This document shows positions 44,882-54,035 of a DNA stretch of 64,000 nt, one piece after another (the first letter of the stretch is position 1; the number at the start of each line of letters is the position of its first letter). The stretch spans positions 1,054,001 to 1,118,000 of the forward strand of contig JBDWGH010000002.1 in NCBI GenBank assembly GCA_039975855.1, in the 5' to 3' direction. The notes under the pieces were generated by a model, which saw only the letters and a program-made list of their open reading frames with translations, had not been told where the DNA came from and did no database searches. A program made the position numbers and the translations under genes. Source of the stretch: Litorimonas sp039975855 (GTDB taxonomy: Bacteria; Pseudomonadota; Alphaproteobacteria; Caulobacterales; Maricaulaceae).

Positions 44882-44974
44882 ATGAAATTAGGGCGAGCGA
44901 GGAGAGACCTCGGCAATACTGCCGAATTCCTCGACAAGTTCTATTTCCAACATTTACTTGAATATACTGCCTAA
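44882..44974 (+). CDS. Possible 30-residue small ORF in the galactoside intergenic region
   Basis: The rest of the 440-bp gap between the receptor and the DeoR gene holds one small ORF (MKLGRARRDLGNTAEFLDKF...) with TGAGGA 8 nt before the ATG. Inside it an imperfect hairpin (44898-44933, two 6-bp helices CGAGGA/TCCTCG and TCGGCA/TGCCGA) could instead mark an RNA. I see no terminator. Low confidence. Confidence 0.25.
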   Translation: MKLGRARRDLGNTAEFLDKFYFQHLLEYTA

Positions 44975-45056
44975 AGCGTTCGTCTTCACGAAACTTAACT
45001 CGACGGATACATTTCTATGTGTCTTTTGCCTCGATCATCGGATGAACAAGTATAGC

Positions 45057-45839
45057 TTAGGTTTTTTCGGTATCCGCCACGCGAATTTCTACGCCTGCCT
45101 TCACACAAACATTTGCGAAACTTGAGTCTAACGGAGCATCAGTTACCAGCATATCAACGTCCAAAAGATCACCCATGCGGTTCATCGCCCGCCGGCCAAA
45201 CTTGTGCTTATCCGCAACGAGTATAACTTTGCGAGAATTTCGCAGGACAGATTGAGCCGATCGGATTTCAGCGGGATCAAATTCAAGTAATGACCCATCC
45301 TCATCAATCCCGCTAACGCCCAAAATACCTATGTCCATGCGGAAACTATCAACAAAATCAGCAGCTCCCGCCCCCGTAACACCACCATCATGATTTCGAA
45401 CTTGTCCGCCAGCCAACATAATTTGAAAGCTCTCATTCTGGCTAAGGTATCGCGCGACATTGATATTATTGGTCACAATATGAAGGTTTTGATGATCCAA
45501 TAAGGCCTGAGCGATAGCCTCTGTTGTCGTCCCTGTATTTAGGAAAAGTGAGGATCCATCGGGGATAAGAGACGCAGTCATCTCCGCGATTTTTTGCTTA
45601 GCTTGCACGCCGCTCCGTAAACGATCTGCATAAGGCAAATTTTCGCCGCTTTTGGCCTGCCCGGCCCCGCCATGAAATCGGGTCAACAATCCCTCGCGTC
45701 CCAGCTCATTTAGGTCACGACGAATGGTCTGCGGAGTCACGCCAAATTCGGCCACCATGGCCTCTGTTGCGACAAACCCGTCCTGGGCCACCATGTTCAA
45801 AATCGCAGATTGTCGCTTGGATGGCTTGAACGCACGCAT
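45057..45839 (-). CDS. DeoR/GlpR family transcriptional regulator
   Basis: A 260-residue sugar-responsive repressor. The N-terminal DeoR winged helix (RQSAILNMVAQDGFVATEAMVAEFGVTPQTIRRDLNEL) is followed by a DeoR C-terminal sensor domain that binds sugar phosphates (NTGTTTEAIAQAL is the ribose-5-phosphate-isomerase-like phosphate loop; LAGGQVRNHDGG). GAGGAG precedes the ATG. It lies between the receptor and divergent galT, both of which carry GlpR-like operator sequences. Galactose-1-phosphate is a sensible inducer, which is inference. Confidence 0.92.
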   Translation of the reverse strand: MRAFKPSKRQSAILNMVAQDGFVATEAMVAEFGVTPQTIRRDLNELGREGLLTRFHGGAGQAKSGENLPYADRLRSGVQAKQKIAEMTASLIPDGSSLFLNTGTTTEAIAQALLDHQNLHIVTNNINVARYLSQNESFQIMLAGGQVRNHDGGVTGAGAADFVDSFRMDIGILGVSGIDEDGSLLEFDPAEIRSAQSVLRNSRKVILVADKHKFGRRAMNRMGDLLDVDMLVTDAPLDSSFANVCVKAGVEIRVADTEKT

Positions 45840-45931
45840 AGGATTCTCCTCAGATATACCCTTAAAAACCCATATTTAGCCAAAATCATAGTGAAAACAG
45901 GCTAGTCACGAGGAAAAAGCAAGGATAGGTA

Positions 45932-45966
45932 ATGTTCGAATTGGAAAATAAATGACGTTCGAACAT
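45932..45966. promoter_or_regulatory. Two operator-like sites before galT
   Basis: Site 1 (45932-45949) reads ATGTTCG-AATT-GGAAAAT, a full left half and a 5/7 right half of the GlpR-type consensus. Site 2 is GTTCGAAC followed by AT (45957-45966) and overlaps the galT start codon at 45965. Binding here would block both transcription and ribosome access. Confidence 0.55.
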
Positions 45967-47047
45967 GACTGATCGCCTAGATACACTTAGAGACGCGCCC
46001 GCTGGGCAAACAGTCCATCGTCGAACCTTTAAGAAGGCGGATGGCCGGTCCCTTCGTTTATATGGATATAGGCCTCATACAGAGACGCTCCTCCCTGAAG
46101 AAGGTGGTGAAGTCGCCAAGGGCGGAGAACTTCGTTGGCACCCTCTTCGACAAGAATGGAATATCTACGCCCCGCATCGTCAGAATAGAACTTTCAAACC
46201 CTCTGCGGCCGATGATCCGTTAGCGGCCTCCAAACCTGGTGGCCCGCCAACAGAGATCCCGTTTGAAGATTTTGAACTCGCCGTTTTTGAAAACAAATTC
46301 ACAAGTCTTCACCGGGAGGCGCCGATCCCGCAAAGCGTAATTGGAGTCGAGAGCGGCGTCGCAACGGGTCATTGCGATGTCATCGTTTATACACCTGAAC
46401 AAACAGGAAGCCTTCACACCGTTGGTCAGGCCAAACGACGCCTTCTCTTATCCGCCTGGAATGATCGATATGAAGATCTCTTTACGCAGGGTTCTGAATT
46501 TGTTTTGCCGTTTGAGAGTCGGGGTGAAGCTGTTGGGGTAACGATTCACCATCCGCATGGTCAAATTTACGCCTTCCCATTTGTACCAAAAGTTCAGCGC
46601 GATGCTGCCACGAGTTTTCAGGAAGGATATGATTTGGCCTCCCATATGAAAGACTGCTTATCCGAGTACGGCGTCGCTTCCCGTGGCGGCATTGATGCAA
46701 TCTGTCCGCCATTTGCACGTTTTCCCTACGAGACATTCCTTGTCCCTCGTCGTCCGGTGAAAGGCCCTTGGGAATTCACTGAGGACGAAGCCGCCGGGTT
46801 TGCAGAACTTTTGGGCGATATGACCCGCCGGTACGACGCACTGTTTGGACAGCCGACTCCCTATATGATGTCATTACATGCTGCGCCAAAAGGATTGGAA
46901 TCTGACTGGCAATTCCACGCAAAATTCTATCCCCTTATGCGTTCCCCCGGACGTATTAAATTCCTGGCGAGTGTCGAACAATCGACAGGCATCTTCACCG
47001 TCGACGTCATGCCAGAAAGTGCGGCAAAGGCTTTACGTGCATTATGA
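45965..47047 (+). CDS. galT: Galactose-1-phosphate uridylyltransferase
   Basis: A 360-residue HIT-superfamily Leloir enzyme. It exchanges UMP between UDP-glucose and galactose-1-phosphate; the covalent His is in HHPHGQIYAFP. Zinc-site and substrate segments such as APHRQNR and SLHREAP are present. No strong ribosome site precedes the ATG, and a six-codon ORF (45952-45972) overlaps the start, so translation may be coupled. The stop overlaps galK by 4 bp. No galE is in the window. Confidence 0.95.
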   Translation: MTDRLDTLRDAPAGQTVHRRTFKKADGRSLRLYGYRPHTETLLPEEGGEVAKGGELRWHPLRQEWNIYAPHRQNRTFKPSAADDPLAASKPGGPPTEIPFEDFELAVFENKFTSLHREAPIPQSVIGVESGVATGHCDVIVYTPEQTGSLHTVGQAKRRLLLSAWNDRYEDLFTQGSEFVLPFESRGEAVGVTIHHPHGQIYAFPFVPKVQRDAATSFQEGYDLASHMKDCLSEYGVASRGGIDAICPPFARFPYETFLVPRRPVKGPWEFTEDEAAGFAELLGDMTRRYDALFGQPTPYMMSLHAAPKGLESDWQFHAKFYPLMRSPGRIKFLASVEQSTGIFTVDVMPESAAKALRAL

Positions 47048-48108
47048 TTGCAGATGAATTCAAACGCTTATTCGCGGCGCAGCCTGTCATCACTGGCTTC
47101 ACACCGGGACGCGTAAACCTAATTGGCGAGCATATTGATTATAATGGCGGCCGGGTTTTACCGACGGCACTTGCTCTGGGCGTGACGCTGGCCTTATTGC
47201 CTCGGACTGATGGAGCTATCCGCATCGGTTCCGACAAATTTGAAAATGTCGCGATCCGGAATATGGGCGAAGCGGTGGCTGATCATTGGTCGGACTATAT
47301 CACCGGAGCGTTGCAAATCGCTCACGCAGAGGGATTTGGACCCAATGGCGCAGATATAGCCGTTACGACCAACTTACCCTTTGGCGCGGGGATATCGTCC
47401 TCTGCCGCTGTGACGGTTTGCGTGTTACGGGCCGTCCGCGATTTATCTCAGGCATCGCAAACGGATACTGAATTGGCCGTTCTCGCGCGCCGTGTGGAGA
47501 ATGAATATATTGGCATGCCTTGTGGTATAATGGACCAGATGGCCGTCGCCATTGCCAGGCCCGGACAAGCACTCTCGTTGAACACAGAATCTCTAGATTT
47601 TGATTTAGTCGATTTGCCAAAATCACATCATATGGCCGTTATTCATTCCGGCGTATTTCGGCAATTAAATGAAGGCCGTTATAAAATCCGGAAAGAAGAA
47701 TGTGATGAAGTTAAAGCAGCGGCCGGTCGGGACGATATCTGCCGAATGTCGGATGCGGAACTGAGGGCGCTGGAAAACCTATCCGATGACTTATTCCGCC
47801 GAGCGCGGCATTGCGTAACGGAACATCGGCGGACAGTGGCCGCAGCGGACGCCCTGCGGGAAAACCGGATTGAAGATTTCGGTGCGCTGATGAACGAAAG
47901 TCACATCTCCATGCGAGATGATTTTGAGATATCTGTTCCGCCCGTTGATGCACTCGTCGCGGATGCGCAGAAATTCGGCGCGACAGGTGCGCGTCTGACC
48001 GGCGGCGGATTTGGCGGCTGTATTGTGGCCTGTGTCGCCCATGATAAATTAGACGCATGGCGCAATAAGTTGCTTATGTCCCATCCTGATGCTTTCTGGG
48101 TCGCGTAA
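47044..48108 (+). CDS. galK: Galactokinase
   Basis: A 354-residue GHMP kinase phosphorylating galactose at C1. The signature GRVNLIGEHIDYNGG, the ATP loop LPFGAGISSSAAV and TGARLTGGGFGGC are all intact. It is translationally coupled to galT (ATGA overlap). With the alpha-galactosidase and symporter it gives a route from galactoside to galactose-1-phosphate and on to UDP-galactose. Confidence 0.96.
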   Translation: MIADEFKRLFAAQPVITGFTPGRVNLIGEHIDYNGGRVLPTALALGVTLALLPRTDGAIRIGSDKFENVAIRNMGEAVADHWSDYITGALQIAHAEGFGPNGADIAVTTNLPFGAGISSSAAVTVCVLRAVRDLSQASQTDTELAVLARRVENEYIGMPCGIMDQMAVAIARPGQALSLNTESLDFDLVDLPKSHHMAVIHSGVFRQLNEGRYKIRKEECDEVKAAAGRDDICRMSDAELRALENLSDDLFRRARHCVTEHRRTVAAADALRENRIEDFGALMNESHISMRDDFEISVPPVDALVADAQKFGATGARLTGGGFGGCIVACVAHDKLDAWRNKLLMSHPDAFWVA

Positions 48109-48152
48109 GCTGCTGACTTGCCTTCGCGGCCCAAAGCCTGTTCAACACAAGC

Positions 48153-48890
48153 ATGAGCGTATCATCTAGTATTCTGATCACCGGAGCCACTTCAGGACTT
48201 GGCCGGGAAATGGCTACCCAAATGGCTTCTCGCGGCGAGAACGTCATCGCGACGGGACGCCGAGTTGATCGACTTGAAGATTTAGAATCTCATGCGAACA
48301 TTTCGGGTATGCCGCTCGATCTTACATCTGATAAGAATATCGCCACATTTTGTGAAAAATTGGGACCCATATCAGGTATTGTCTTAAATGCGGGTATCAC
48401 CTTTGCCGACGATTTTTTGGCTGGTGATTTAGAGACTGATGCAGCTTTAGTCCAAACCAATGTTTCCGCAAATTTACAACTCATTCGACGATTATTACCC
48501 AAGTTAAAAGAGAGCGAAGGACGCATTCTAATCGTCGCGAGTTTGGGCGGGCTAGTTCCTGTGCCCTATCAATCTGTATATGCAGGCACCAAAGCGTTCA
48601 TGGTGAATTTCGGACTGTCTTTGCGCGAAGAACTAAAAGACGAAAACATCCAAGTTAGCGTTTTCGCCCCCGGCGGCATACAGACGGAGATGACAGATAT
48701 ACCAGCCATGTCCCACCTAGAGAAGAACCTAGCTCCAGTTTCCGATGTCGCAGAAGCCGCCATCAAAGCCTATGATGATATGCCAAATCTGATGGTACCC
48801 GGGGTCCAGAACAAATTTGTTGCCGCCGCAGGCAAACTCATGCCGCGCGGATTTATGGCGCGGCAGGCCGCAAAAATTTATCGAAAATAG
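48153..48890 (+). CDS. Short-chain dehydrogenase/reductase
   Basis: A 245-residue SDR with TGATSGLG, a NAG motif (VLNAGI), Ser in VASLGG and YAGTK as the Tyr-x3-Lys pair. This is the DltE/YqjQ-like branch judged by the SLREEL and FAPGGIQTEM segments. The substrate is unknown. It lies 44 bp after galK but shows no link to galactose use; it may be a read-through passenger. Confidence 0.85.
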   Translation: MSVSSSILITGATSGLGREMATQMASRGENVIATGRRVDRLEDLESHANISGMPLDLTSDKNIATFCEKLGPISGIVLNAGITFADDFLAGDLETDAALVQTNVSANLQLIRRLLPKLKESEGRILIVASLGGLVPVPYQSVYAGTKAFMVNFGLSLREELKDENIQVSVFAPGGIQTEMTDIPAMSHLEKNLAPVSDVAEAAIKAYDDMPNLMVPGVQNKFVAAAGKLMPRGFMARQAAKIYRK

Positions 48891-48896
48891 TCTAGT

Positions 48897-49736
48897 CTAG
48901 GCTTTCAAATAGCTGGCATGCCACGCGATGTGTTCCGCCATAAAACTTGAGATGAAATAGTAAGAATGGTCATAGCCAGGCTGCATCCGCAGAGTGAGTT
49001 TGATACCTGCGCCTTTACAGGCCGCTTCCAACGCCTCGGGTTTTAATTGTTCAACCACGAACTGATCCTCCGAGCCCTGATCGACTAAGATTTGCGGCGT
49101 TCGCGCGCCATCTTCGATTAAACTAACCGCATCATATTGTCGCCAGGCCGCGCGATCTTCACCCAAGTATCCTGCCAGTGCCTTTTGCCCCCACGGCACG
49201 TCTGATGGGTTACAAATTGGCGCGAAAGCCGACACGGATTTATAAGTCCGCGGATGGCGGAGGCCAATCGTCAACGCACCATGCCCGCCCATGGAATGTC
49301 CCGTGATGCCTTGACGCGACATATCAACGGGAAAATTGGCCCCAATTATCTCAGGCAATTCCCGCTCAATATAGCTGCTCATTTGATAGTGTTTGTCAAA
49401 AGGCGCTTCCGTTGCATCTACATAAAATCCCGCCCCCTTGCCGAAATCATAACCCTCGTCATCAGCGACACCCTCACCGCGCGGGGATGTATCAGGCGCA
49501 ACAAAAATTATGTCATGCTGCGCACACGCGGCGCGAAACTCACCCTTTTCTGTAACATTCGCATGGCTACAAGTTAGGCCCGAAAGATAGGTCAGAACGG
49601 GAAGCGGGCCTTTTTTGCCATGCGCACTGTCGGGGACAAATACGGAAAACGTCATCGACGTACCCGTCGTCTCGCTCTCATGGCGATACACACCTTGCGT
49701 GCCGCCATAAGATTTATTGAGGGAAAGCGTTTCCAT
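48897..49736 (-). CDS. fghA: S-formylglutathione hydrolase
   Basis: A 279-residue alpha/beta hydrolase (esterase D family). The catalytic serine is in GITGHSMGGHGAL, and the C-terminal Asp and His are in DQGSEDQF and GYDHSYYF. It splits S-formylglutathione to formate and glutathione. It is the last gene of a four-gene minus-strand operon that begins with the glutathione-dependent formaldehyde dehydrogenase. Confidence 0.95.
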   Translation of the reverse strand: METLSLNKSYGGTQGVYRHESETTGTSMTFSVFVPDSAHGKKGPLPVLTYLSGLTCSHANVTEKGEFRAACAQHDIIFVAPDTSPRGEGVADDEGYDFGKGAGFYVDATEAPFDKHYQMSSYIERELPEIIGANFPVDMSRQGITGHSMGGHGALTIGLRHPRTYKSVSAFAPICNPSDVPWGQKALAGYLGEDRAAWRQYDAVSLIEDGARTPQILVDQGSEDQFVVEQLKPEALEAACKGAGIKLTLRMQPGYDHSYYFISSFMAEHIAWHASYLKA

Positions 49737-49748
49737 TATTTTTCCTAG

Positions 49749-50117
49749 TTATTTTTCAGTTGTGAAAGCACAGATTTTATTGCCGTCTGGATCGCGCAAA
49801 TATGCGCCATATGGATTGCCGGGTGCGCCCGCACGGTGACCCGGTTCGCCTTCGCAAGTACCGCCATTCGCGCAGCCCGCTGCGTGGAACGCGTCAACGT
49901 CGGCTTTTGTCGCGGCAGAAAATCCAATTGTTCCGCCATTTGCAAAAGTCGCAGCTTCACCGTCACGCGGGTTGGCCACACCAAACATGCCGCCATTATG
50001 CATATAAAACAAACGCTCACCCTGCGCGGCAGGTACACCAAGCGCACCCAAAGCCGAATTATAAAATCCAGCGGCTTTTTCCATGTCGTTCGCCCCGACC
50101 ATAATATGTGTGAACAT
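49749..50117 (-). CDS. VOC family (glyoxalase-like) protein
   Basis: A 122-residue single vicinal-oxygen-chelate module pair starting MFTHIMVGANDMEKAAGFY and ending NPYGAYLRDPDGNKICAFT, where the Glu/His metal ligands of the fold are expected. VOC proteins of this size often travel with formaldehyde dehydrogenase in proteobacteria. It sits 12 bp from each neighbour in the operon. It may isomerise or detoxify a glutathione adduct. Confidence 0.85.
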   Translation of the reverse strand: MFTHIMVGANDMEKAAGFYNSALGALGVPAAQGERLFYMHNGGMFGVANPRDGEAATFANGGTIGFSAATKADVDAFHAAGCANGGTCEGEPGHRAGAPGNPYGAYLRDPDGNKICAFTTEK

Positions 50118-50129
50118 GTTTTTCTCCTT

Positions 50130-50648
50130 CTAATATTGAACTAAAATTTGTGCTTCTCGCGTTTCACTGATCCATCGCATTGAAACAGTTTTTTTAGCAA
50201 CAATTCCTTGGACAGTAATATCTTTATCATGCCGGTCCCAATCATCCGAAACCGACCCGCCTGTTAGACAAGTTTCCAAGTGATCAAAATAACTGGAGCT
50301 GCCCATTGAGTGTGCGTAAGGACGCAGAGTATCTTTGTAGTCAATATCCGCTTGGTCTTCACACTCAATATCTTCCGGACACATATAATCCCAAGCAAAA
50401 GCTGTAAGTATAATTACGTCCTCTTCTGGATTATCATTTTCAATTCCGCTTGAGGCTATGGCGTATGCATCAGGTAAGTACAAAATACGACTATCTGTCT
50501 TAATACGAGGCCCTGCAGACACCCATTCGGCTAAGCTTTTACACATATTTTTCGATACTCGCTGGCTCCAATCAGGCTCGCCTAGTGTGCCGATTAATGC
50601 GCAGCCCGATAAAGCAAAACTTGAAATAGATACGAAGAAAACTCTCAC
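50130..50648 (-). CDS. Hypothetical lipoprotein inside the formaldehyde operon
   Basis: A 172-residue protein with a lipoprotein signal (ISSFALSGC, Cys16) starting at a GTG 2 bp after the adhC stop. The mature part has several Cys (CKSLAEW, YMCPEDIECED, HLETCLTGG) that could form disulfides and is acidic. I do not recognise the family. Base composition is visibly more AT-rich than its neighbours, so it may be a later insertion into the adhC-VOC-fghA operon that kept the spacing. Confidence 0.65.
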   Translation of the reverse strand: MRVFFVSISSFALSGCALIGTLGEPDWSQRVSKNMCKSLAEWVSAGPRIKTDSRILYLPDAYAIASSGIENDNPEEDVIILTAFAWDYMCPEDIECEDQADIDYKDTLRPYAHSMGSSSYFDHLETCLTGGSVSDDWDRHDKDITVQGIVAKKTVSMRWISETREAQILVQY

Positions 50649-50650
50649 TC

Positions 50651-51769
50651 TTAGTAAACCACCACGCTCCGAATACTCTTCCCCGCATGCATTAAATCAA
50701 ACGCCTCATTGATATCGTCCAGTTTCAAGACATGCGTAATCATCGGGTCGATTTCGATTTTTCCGCTCATATACCAATCTACGATTTTGGGGACATCTGT
50801 ACGGCCTTTTGCGCCGCCAAAGGCTGTGCCTTTCCAGACGCGGCCTGTGACGAGTTGGAAGGGACGGGTTGAGATTTCTTTGCCCGCTTCGGCCACGCCG
50901 ATCACGACAGAGACACCCCAGCCGCGGTGGCAGGCCTCCAGAGCGTCGCGCATAACATCCGTATTTCCCGTACAATCAAATGTGTAATCAGCGCCGCCAT
51001 CGGTGAGCTCGACGAGATGCGCGACAACATCATCATGTTCTTTTGGATTGACGAAATGGGTCATGCCGAAGCGTTCGCCCCATTCTTTTTTATCGTCATT
51101 AATATCGACACCGATAATTTTATCAGCACCAACCATGCGCGCAGCTTGCAAGACATTTAATCCGATCCCGCCAAGCCCGAAGACAATGACATTCGCGCCG
51201 GGTTCAACTTTGGCCGTATTGGTTACAGCGCCCACACCTGTCGTTACGCCGCAGCCAATATAGCAAGATTTATCAAAGGGCGCGTCTTCGCGAATTTTCG
51301 CGACCGCGATTTCTGGCAAAACCGTATGATTAGCAAAGGTCGAGCAGCCCATATAATGATAGATGGTTTCACCCTGATAAGAGAAACGCGAAGTCCCATC
51401 CGGCATGACGCCTTTGCCTTGGGTGGCGCGAATGGCGGTGCAGAGGTTCGTCTTGCCCGAGAGGCAGGATTTACACTGGCGGCACTCCGGCGTGTAGAGC
51501 GGGATGACGTGATCCCCCACAGCGAGAGAGGTCACGCCCTCGCCGATTTCTCGCACAACCCCTGCACCTTCATGGCCAAGGATACAGGGGAAAAGGCCTT
51601 CGCTGTCCAAACCGTCCAAGGTGTAAGCATCCGTATGGCAAATTCCCGTTGCCATAATCTCAATTAAGACTTCGCCAGCTTTGGGGCGCTGCAAATCCAC
51701 CTCAACAACTTTGAGGGGTTCATTTGCAGCAAAAGCGACTGCGGCGCGGGTTTTGATTGTGTCGGACAT
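50651..51769 (-). CDS. frmA: S-(hydroxymethyl)glutathione dehydrogenase (class III alcohol dehydrogenase)
   Basis: A 372-residue zinc enzyme oxidising the formaldehyde-glutathione adduct. GHEGAGVVREIGEGV is the zinc signature, the structural zinc Cys cluster is in CRQCKSCLSGKTNLC, and VFGLGGIGLNVLQ is the NAD fold. AGGAGAC precedes the ATG. It heads the operon with the lipoprotein, VOC and fghA genes and is divergent from the MATE gene. Also called adhC or flhA in alphaproteobacteria. Confidence 0.96.
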   Translation of the reverse strand: MSDTIKTRAAVAFAANEPLKVVEVDLQRPKAGEVLIEIMATGICHTDAYTLDGLDSEGLFPCILGHEGAGVVREIGEGVTSLAVGDHVIPLYTPECRQCKSCLSGKTNLCTAIRATQGKGVMPDGTSRFSYQGETIYHYMGCSTFANHTVLPEIAVAKIREDAPFDKSCYIGCGVTTGVGAVTNTAKVEPGANVIVFGLGGIGLNVLQAARMVGADKIIGVDINDDKKEWGERFGMTHFVNPKEHDDVVAHLVELTDGGADYTFDCTGNTDVMRDALEACHRGWGVSVVIGVAEAGKEISTRPFQLVTGRVWKGTAFGGAKGRTDVPKIVDWYMSGKIEIDPMITHVLKLDDINEAFDLMHAGKSIRSVVVY

Positions 51770-51876
51770 TTTTGTCTCCTGAGGTCAATCAAAGTCTAAG
51801 GGGACGTGGCCAAGAGGTCTAGCTTTGCTAGGAAATATCTCTCCACAAATTGCGCGACACATCCTAAGCCACGCCT

Positions 51877-53214
51877 ATGTCATCTGTGACCGCAACACTC
51901 ACCCGCGCGAAGGTCTTTAACCAATCCTGGCCAATCATGCTCGCCAATGGGGCGGCTCCGATTGTCGGGATTGTAGATACGCTAATGGTCGGACGCTTTG
52001 TCGGCACGGGCGCCTTAGCTGGAATTGGTCTGGGCGCGGTCATTTATGGCATCGCCTATTGGGGGTTTGGGTTTTTGCGCATGTCTACGGCGGGCCTTGC
52101 AGCGCAAAGTGATGGGGCGGGGGCCGAGGACGAAGTTCAGGCTCATATCCTACGCGCAATCCCACTAGGCATTGTGATTGGATTGCTAATCTTTGCTTTG
52201 CAAATTCCGCTACTGAAAGGCGCTTTTGCTATCTTCACGGCCAGCGCGGAAATTGAAGGCAGCGCAACGGATTACATCCGCGCGCGCCTCTGGGGATTGC
52301 CCGCGACGTTGGGCACGATTGCACTCATGGGATGGTTTGTTGGGATTAGCCGAGCTGGGCTCGCGCTTGGCCTTCAGATCGTTTTGAATATCGTGAATAT
52401 TATACTGTCACCAATTTTCGTCATTGGGCTGGGCGGGGGCTTAATCGGCGTTGGCCTGGCGAGCGCCGCCGCGGAATGGGCAGGCTTTGCGGCCGGGCTT
52501 TTTCTTATGATCCGCGAAGTCCGACGCCGCGGTGGGTGGCAATCTGGCGCCTTCACGAGACGGGTTCTTCTGGCGCGCGACGCATTATCCAAGCTCGGCG
52601 TGGCCAATGGCAATATTTTCATCCGCACAATGGCGTTGACCGTTGGATTTAATTTCTTCGGCAATGCAGCCGCAAGCGAAGGCGAGACTTACCTCGCAGG
52701 GTATCACATCCTGATGCAGATGATCACCATGGCCGCACTGGTGTTGGATGGATTCGCCCATACCGCAGAAGCCGTAACGGGGGCCGCCTATGGGGCCAAA
52801 GACCGCAATCGGTTTGATCGCGCCGTGAGATTAACGAGCGAATTTTCAATTGGTTTTGCTCTTCTAATCGGATCATCCATTTATCTAGGTGGCCCATTTC
52901 TTATTCGTCTCCTCACAACGGATGCAGCCGTCATCGAAAGCGCGATGACTTACCTGCCCTACTGCGCACTCGCGCCTATTCTTGGGTTTGCGGCCTATCA
53001 GATGGACGGCATCTTCATTGGAACGACCCGTACCGCCGCCATGCGAAACGCGGGCATCGCCGCTGTCATATTATATATTGGGGCCCACTATTTGATTTAC
53101 CCTATAATGGGCCCAGCAGGGATCTGGGTGGCGTTTCTATTTTATTATGTCGTACGCGCACTCACGCTAGGCATCGCCTATCCTTCTATCCGCAAGCAAA
53201 TGGAAACAACATGA
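51877..53214 (+). CDS. MATE family efflux transporter
   Basis: A 445-residue protein with 12 hydrophobic helices and the DinF-like MATE start (SWPIMLANGAAPIVGIVDTLMVGRF). It exports drugs or metabolites using Na+ or H+. No clear ribosome site precedes the ATG, so it may be leaderless. Its stop overlaps the thioesterase start by 4 bp. Whether it serves the adjacent formaldehyde operon is unknown. Confidence 0.92.
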   Translation: MSSVTATLTRAKVFNQSWPIMLANGAAPIVGIVDTLMVGRFVGTGALAGIGLGAVIYGIAYWGFGFLRMSTAGLAAQSDGAGAEDEVQAHILRAIPLGIVIGLLIFALQIPLLKGAFAIFTASAEIEGSATDYIRARLWGLPATLGTIALMGWFVGISRAGLALGLQIVLNIVNIILSPIFVIGLGGGLIGVGLASAAAEWAGFAAGLFLMIREVRRRGGWQSGAFTRRVLLARDALSKLGVANGNIFIRTMALTVGFNFFGNAAASEGETYLAGYHILMQMITMAALVLDGFAHTAEAVTGAAYGAKDRNRFDRAVRLTSEFSIGFALLIGSSIYLGGPFLIRLLTTDAAVIESAMTYLPYCALAPILGFAAYQMDGIFIGTTRTAAMRNAGIAAVILYIGAHYLIYPIMGPAGIWVAFLFYYVVRALTLGIAYPSIRKQMETT

Positions 53215-53624
53215 CGCTGATCCCCGAAGGTTACTCCCCGCATTTTCGTAAATCTGCTTTCACCGATCCGTGGGAGCCGCTCTATTCTGATGTCTCACCA
53301 AAGCAGATCAGCCTCGGCACAGTATTGAGAGAAGCGCATTGTAACTCGCGGGGCATCATCCATGGCGGTTTTATTTCCGCCATCGCGGACAATGCAATGG
53401 GCCTATCTTGTGTGCAGGTCATGAAAAACGAGGGTCGTGACGTAAAAAGTCTCGTGACCGTCAATCTCAGCGTTGATTTCACGGGCATGGCGAAAGTTGG
53501 GGAATGGATCGCGACGGACAGCGAAGTCGTGAAACTGGGCGGAAGTTTGGGTTTTGTCAGGACGCGCCTCGTGACGGAAACAGGTCCAATCGCCCGTGCC
53601 AATGCAACGTTTAAATTAGGATGA
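53211..53624 (+). CDS. PaaI-family hotdog thioesterase
   Basis: A 137-residue hotdog protein with HCNSRGIIHGGFISAIADNAMG, the classic HGG...D catalytic region, and a SLVTVNLSVDFTGMAKVGEW strand. Acyl-CoA thioesterase with unknown substrate. It overlaps the MATE gene by 4 bp. It is a different subfamily from the thioesterase at the left of the window. Confidence 0.88.
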   Translation: MTLIPEGYSPHFRKSAFTDPWEPLYSDVSPKQISLGTVLREAHCNSRGIIHGGFISAIADNAMGLSCVQVMKNEGRDVKSLVTVNLSVDFTGMAKVGEWIATDSEVVKLGGSLGFVRTRLVTETGPIARANATFKLG

Positions 53625-53636
53625 CTAGCTAGCACT

Positions 53637-54035
53637 ATGACGCTTCGTAGAACACTTATGACAATAACTGACATTGGAATGCTCTTATATTGGAGCCTAA
53701 CAATTTTGATGGTCATTAAGTTAGTGGATATTCCAAGTGAATGGCTTTTTAAAAACTATGATGACCCAAAAATTATTGCATGGAACTGGTCCTTTTTTCC
53801 TATCGATATATTGTTGTCAGTTACGGGCCTCGTCGCTCTAAAATTAGAGAAAAACGGAAATCAATTGTGGCGAGCTTGGGCTTTAGTTTCATTGACGCTG
53901 ACAGTTTGTGCAGGACTTATGGCCATAAGCTTCTGGGCTTTTGTGCGCGACTTTGACATTGCCTGGTGGTTGCCAAACCTGTTTCTAATGCTCTGGCCAC
54001 TTCCCTTTATTTTTAAACTGACAACGGACGCATAA
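53637..54035 (+). CDS. Small membrane protein (DUF5360-like)
   Basis: A 132-residue protein with four predicted membrane helices (MLLYWSLTILMVIKL; SFFPIDILLSVTGLVALKL; ALVSLTLTVCAGLMAISFWA; DIAWWLPNLFLMLWPLPFIF), which fits a DUF5360-type layout. The function is unknown. It is more AT-rich than its neighbours and is bracketed by copies of AGCTAGC just before its start and just after its stop. Confidence 0.7.
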   Translation: MTLRRTLMTITDIGMLLYWSLTILMVIKLVDIPSEWLFKNYDDPKIIAWNWSFFPIDILLSVTGLVALKLEKNGNQLWRAWALVSLTLTVCAGLMAISFWAFVRDFDIAWWLPNLFLMLWPLPFIFKLTTDA

